The position numbers were made by a program, and so were the translations under genes. Source: Larkinella sp049445795 (GTDB lineage Bacteria; Bacteroidota; Bacteroidia; Cytophagales; Spirosomataceae). Taken from it: a stretch of 64,000 bases of DNA. The first letter of the stretch is position 1, and the number at the start of each line of letters is the position of its first letter. Shown one piece after another: positions 61,877 through 64,000 of the stretch. The notes below the pieces were generated by a model, which saw only the letters and a program-made list of their open reading frames with translations, ran no database searches and was not told the origin of the DNA. Location of the stretch: the NCBI RefSeq assembly GCF_049445795.1, contig NZ_JBMSDT010000005.1:1-64000 (forward strand), in the 5' to 3' direction.

Positions 61877-63154
61877 ATGAAACGGCTGGGGGAGTACACC
61901 AAACCGACGGTGTTGTTTGTGGATATGAACAGTTTTTTTGCCAGTTGCGAGCAGCAGGTGAATTATTACCTGCGCGACCGGCCGATTGCGGTCTGTGTTT
62001 ATACTGGAAAACAGGGTTGCGTAATTGCGCCTTCGATTGAGGCCAAACGGCTGGGCGTGAAGCTCGGCATGCGGCTCGACGAAGCCGTGCGGATTTGTCC
62101 GGAACTGATTCCGGTCGAGATCAATTCGCAACGCTATCGGGATTTTCACGTCGCCATCATCAAGGTCTTGCAGCAATTTACGCCGGATGTGGTGCCCAAA
62201 AGCATCGACGAAGCCGTGGTCGACCTGACCCGCTGCCAGTTGATGTACAAGGATGTGCGGGAAGTCGCGCTCCAGATCAAAAACGACATCCGGACGAAGG
62301 TCGGCGATTGGCTCCGTTGTTCCATCGGCATCGCGCCCAACGCCTTTCTGGCCAAACTCGCGTCGGATCTGCAAAAACCGGACGGGCTGGTGATGATTAC
62401 GCCCGAAACCATCGACGATGTCTTGAACGGCCTGACCTTGACGGACTTGCCCGGCATTGGGCAGCGCATGGCGAAACGGCTTGAAGATCACGGTATTCTG
62501 ACTCCCCTCAACCTGCGCTATGCCTCGCCCGAGCGACTGCGGGCGGTTTGTAAGAGCATCATCGGCTGGCACTGGCACCTGCGGCTGAATTTCGGGGGCG
62601 AAGTCGATCTGGAAACCAGCGCCTACAAAAGTATGCAGGCCATGCGGACGATCTCGACCAACCAGCGGCAGTCGGCTGAGCGGCTGGACGAGTTGCTGCA
62701 ATCGCTCTGCCTGACGCTCGAGCGCCGGATGGTGCGGCAGGAGGTGTACTGCCAGGTTATTTCGTTCCATTGCCGGTACCACGATGGCCGGCATTATTCG
62801 GACGAAATCAAGCTGCCGGAGCCGAAGCAGGACGGGATGGAAATTTATCAGTTGATCCGGGAGCGCTTCGAGCGGTTTGAGCGGGTCAACCGGTGCGAGC
62901 CGATCCTGAACCGGGGCATCCGGAGCATGAGCGTCAGCGTCTTCCGGTTGATGCCCGACCAACTCGTGCCGTTCAGTTTGTTCGAAGACAACACCCGCAA
63001 AAACCGGCTCCGCAAAACGCTCTACGAAGTGAAAGCCCGGTTTGGCAGCGATAAACTGATGCGGGCCACCGAACTACGCGAAAACCCGGTTTTCCGGGAT
63101 GTGATCGGGTTTGGCTCCATCAAAGACCTGCACGACGACCAGAATCCGTTCTGA
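61877..63154 (+). CDS. umuC: Y-family DNA polymerase, UmuC-like
   Basis: A 425-residue translesion polymerase. Catalytic D16 is in FVDMNSFFASCE, with D111 and E112 in KSIDEAVVDL; VIAPSIEAKRLGVKLGM matches the UmuC finger, and LTDLPGIGQRMAKRLEDHGI the helix-hairpin-helix. UmuC rather than DinB is favoured by the N-terminal motif and by the S24 partner. The C-terminus (VFRDVIGFGSIKDLHDDQ) does not end like the common DUF4113 tail. Probably SOS-induced. Confidence 0.88.
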   Translation: MKRLGEYTKPTVLFVDMNSFFASCEQQVNYYLRDRPIAVCVYTGKQGCVIAPSIEAKRLGVKLGMRLDEAVRICPELIPVEINSQRYRDFHVAIIKVLQQFTPDVVPKSIDEAVVDLTRCQLMYKDVREVALQIKNDIRTKVGDWLRCSIGIAPNAFLAKLASDLQKPDGLVMITPETIDDVLNGLTLTDLPGIGQRMAKRLEDHGILTPLNLRYASPERLRAVCKSIIGWHWHLRLNFGGEVDLETSAYKSMQAMRTISTNQRQSAERLDELLQSLCLTLERRMVRQEVYCQVISFHCRYHDGRHYSDEIKLPEPKQDGMEIYQLIRERFERFERVNRCEPILNRGIRSMSVSVFRLMPDQLVPFSLFEDNTRKNRLRKTLYEVKARFGSDKLMRATELRENPVFRDVIGFGSIKDLHDDQNPF

Positions 63155-63332
63155 ACAATAACTACCACAAGCTTAGTGATTTTTTTGGCAAAAATCTGTT
63201 ACCGCCAACTACTTTCGGAGTCAAAACAAGGAGTGCGAACTTCGTACAAAAACATACGGTTTATTTGATACCTTTCGTTACTTTCTTAGCACAGCGAAAC
63301 CAGTCGGCGGTTTTGCATAAAATGATCCGATT

Positions 63333-63896
63333 ATGAATAAAGTATTCACCCTCCTGGTAGCGACGCTGCTGATGGGCGTTACGCTGGTTTCGTTCCGGCC
63401 GAAGCCCGAACCCAAAGAAGAAGGCAAAATCAAGTGGATGACGATTGAGGAGGCCTTCGCACTGAACCAGAAAAAACCGAAGAAAATTTTTATCGATGTC
63501 TATACCGACTGGTGCGGCTGGTGCAAGGTGATGGACCGCGAAACGTTCACGAATCCGTCGGTGGTTGACTACATCAGCAAGAACTATTACGCCGTGAAGC
63601 TGAACGCGGAGCAGAAAGAGGACATTGTGCTCGGGAAAGACAAGTTTGTGTACGTGGCTCAGGGCGGTCGGGGCTATCACCAACTGGCTGCGGCCCTGCT
63701 GCGGAATCAGCTCAGCTACCCGACGGTGGTGTTTCTGAACGAAAAATTCCAGGCCATTCAGCCCATTCCGGGGTACATCAAAGCGCCAGAATTCCACCAG
63801 ATCATCACCTTCATCGGTGGCGACCACTACAGCAAAGAACCGTTCGACGAGTTTAAATCCAAAACCTACCCGCAGAAGTATTCAGCCAAATTGTAG
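63333..63896 (+). CDS. Exported thioredoxin-fold protein
   Basis: A 187-residue protein with a signal peptide (about 1-21). The thioredoxin-like domain has the redox pair C61/C64 in DWCGWCKVMDRETF and the cis-proline in LSYPTVVFLNEKFQ. The sequence around the active site (YTDWCGWCK) is typical of the DUF255/thioredoxin-7-like group. Likely a periplasmic disulfide reductase. Confidence 0.85.
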   Translation: MNKVFTLLVATLLMGVTLVSFRPKPEPKEEGKIKWMTIEEAFALNQKKPKKIFIDVYTDWCGWCKVMDRETFTNPSVVDYISKNYYAVKLNAEQKEDIVLGKDKFVYVAQGGRGYHQLAAALLRNQLSYPTVVFLNEKFQAIQPIPGYIKAPEFHQIITFIGGDHYSKEPFDEFKSKTYPQKYSAKL

Positions 63897-63916
63897 GTTT
63901 TCGAAAACCGTCTGAA

Positions 63917-63961
63917 ACCGTCCGGATGGCCTTTTGTGGGCGTCCGGATGGTTTTGCTTTT
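63917..63961 (+). terminator. Terminator after the thioredoxin-like gene
   Basis: ACCGTCCGGATG (63917-63928) pairs with CGTCCGGATGGT (63941-63952) over 12 bp including two G-T wobbles, followed by TTTGCTTTT. It lies about 20 bp after the stop codon. Confidence 0.6.
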
Positions 63962-64000
63962 GAAAAGAATAAAATGATGAATGATAGATGTTGAATGTAA

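Overview
The window is a chromosomal segment of a Bacteroidota member, most likely order Cytophagales and close to the Spirosoma/Larkinella group. This is inferred from gene content (TonB receptor with carboxypeptidase-regulatory domain, DUF3078, DUF4301, several LytTR proteins, RhlE-type helicase), from promoters of the Bacteroidota form TTG-N19/20-TAnnTTTG (best upstream of rplM and of an ECF sigma factor), and from a moderately GC-rich base composition. No rRNA, tRNA or CRISPR array was seen.

Layout. 1-8.7 kb: the edge of an ISAs1-type transposase, an M14 carboxypeptidase, an esterase, a TonB receptor with its surface lipoprotein, and an Rrf2 regulator. 8.7-19 kb: a mostly minus-strand housekeeping block (DUF4301, ybeY, a NagX-like acyltransferase, a UvrD helicase, a cupin, a cysteine-less redoxin, an MFS pump, a TlpA-like protein). 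19.2-28.4 kb: the first half of the division/cell-wall (dcw) cluster, rsmH-ftsL-ftsI-murE-mraY, broken by two AT-rich insertions. 28.4-32.3 kb: a repeat-built coiled-coil protein followed by rplM-rpsI and rpsB-tsf. 32.4-38.8 kb: an ECF sigma factor, a small protein, an MscS-type channel, DUF3078, then a TPR histidine kinase, a LytTR response regulator and two orphan LytTR proteins. 38.9-48.3 kb: an anchored coiled-coil protein, mutM, a second NagX-like protein beside a GH18 chitinase, a TPMT-like methyltransferase, hydrolases, a transporter and an aldose epimerase. 48.3-61 kb: an OmpA lipoprotein, lhgO, anmK, fructosamine kinase, a DEAD-box helicase, TPR and membrane proteins, a LytTR regulator, a rhomboid protease, polyprenyl synthase, an esterase and miaA. 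61-64 kb: a LexA/UmuD-like S24 repressor divergent from a UmuC-type polymerase, then a secreted thioredoxin-like protein.

The most unusual content lies in the two dcw insertions. The first, between rsmH and ftsL, encodes an Mrr-like PD-(D/E)XK nuclease and a small stand-alone TOPRIM protein separated by only 4 bp; it is a candidate two-gene defence module. The second, between murE and mraY, carries an XRE regulator divergent from a lipoprotein with a Cys-flanked Gly/Ala-rich hydrophobic tail and a small three-helix membrane protein, resembling an effector/immunity pair. After mraY the usual murD-ftsW-murG order is absent.

The second distinctive theme is the number of long intergenic inverted repeats, 13 listed in 64 kb. 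They fall into recurring families (CACGGACT..AGTCCGTG; CTGAACCGGGATTACGC; TTTATAGTTTATAG; others), with arms of about 10-30 bp. Some supply the last codons of the neighbouring gene, and one family shows base changes that keep the palindrome.
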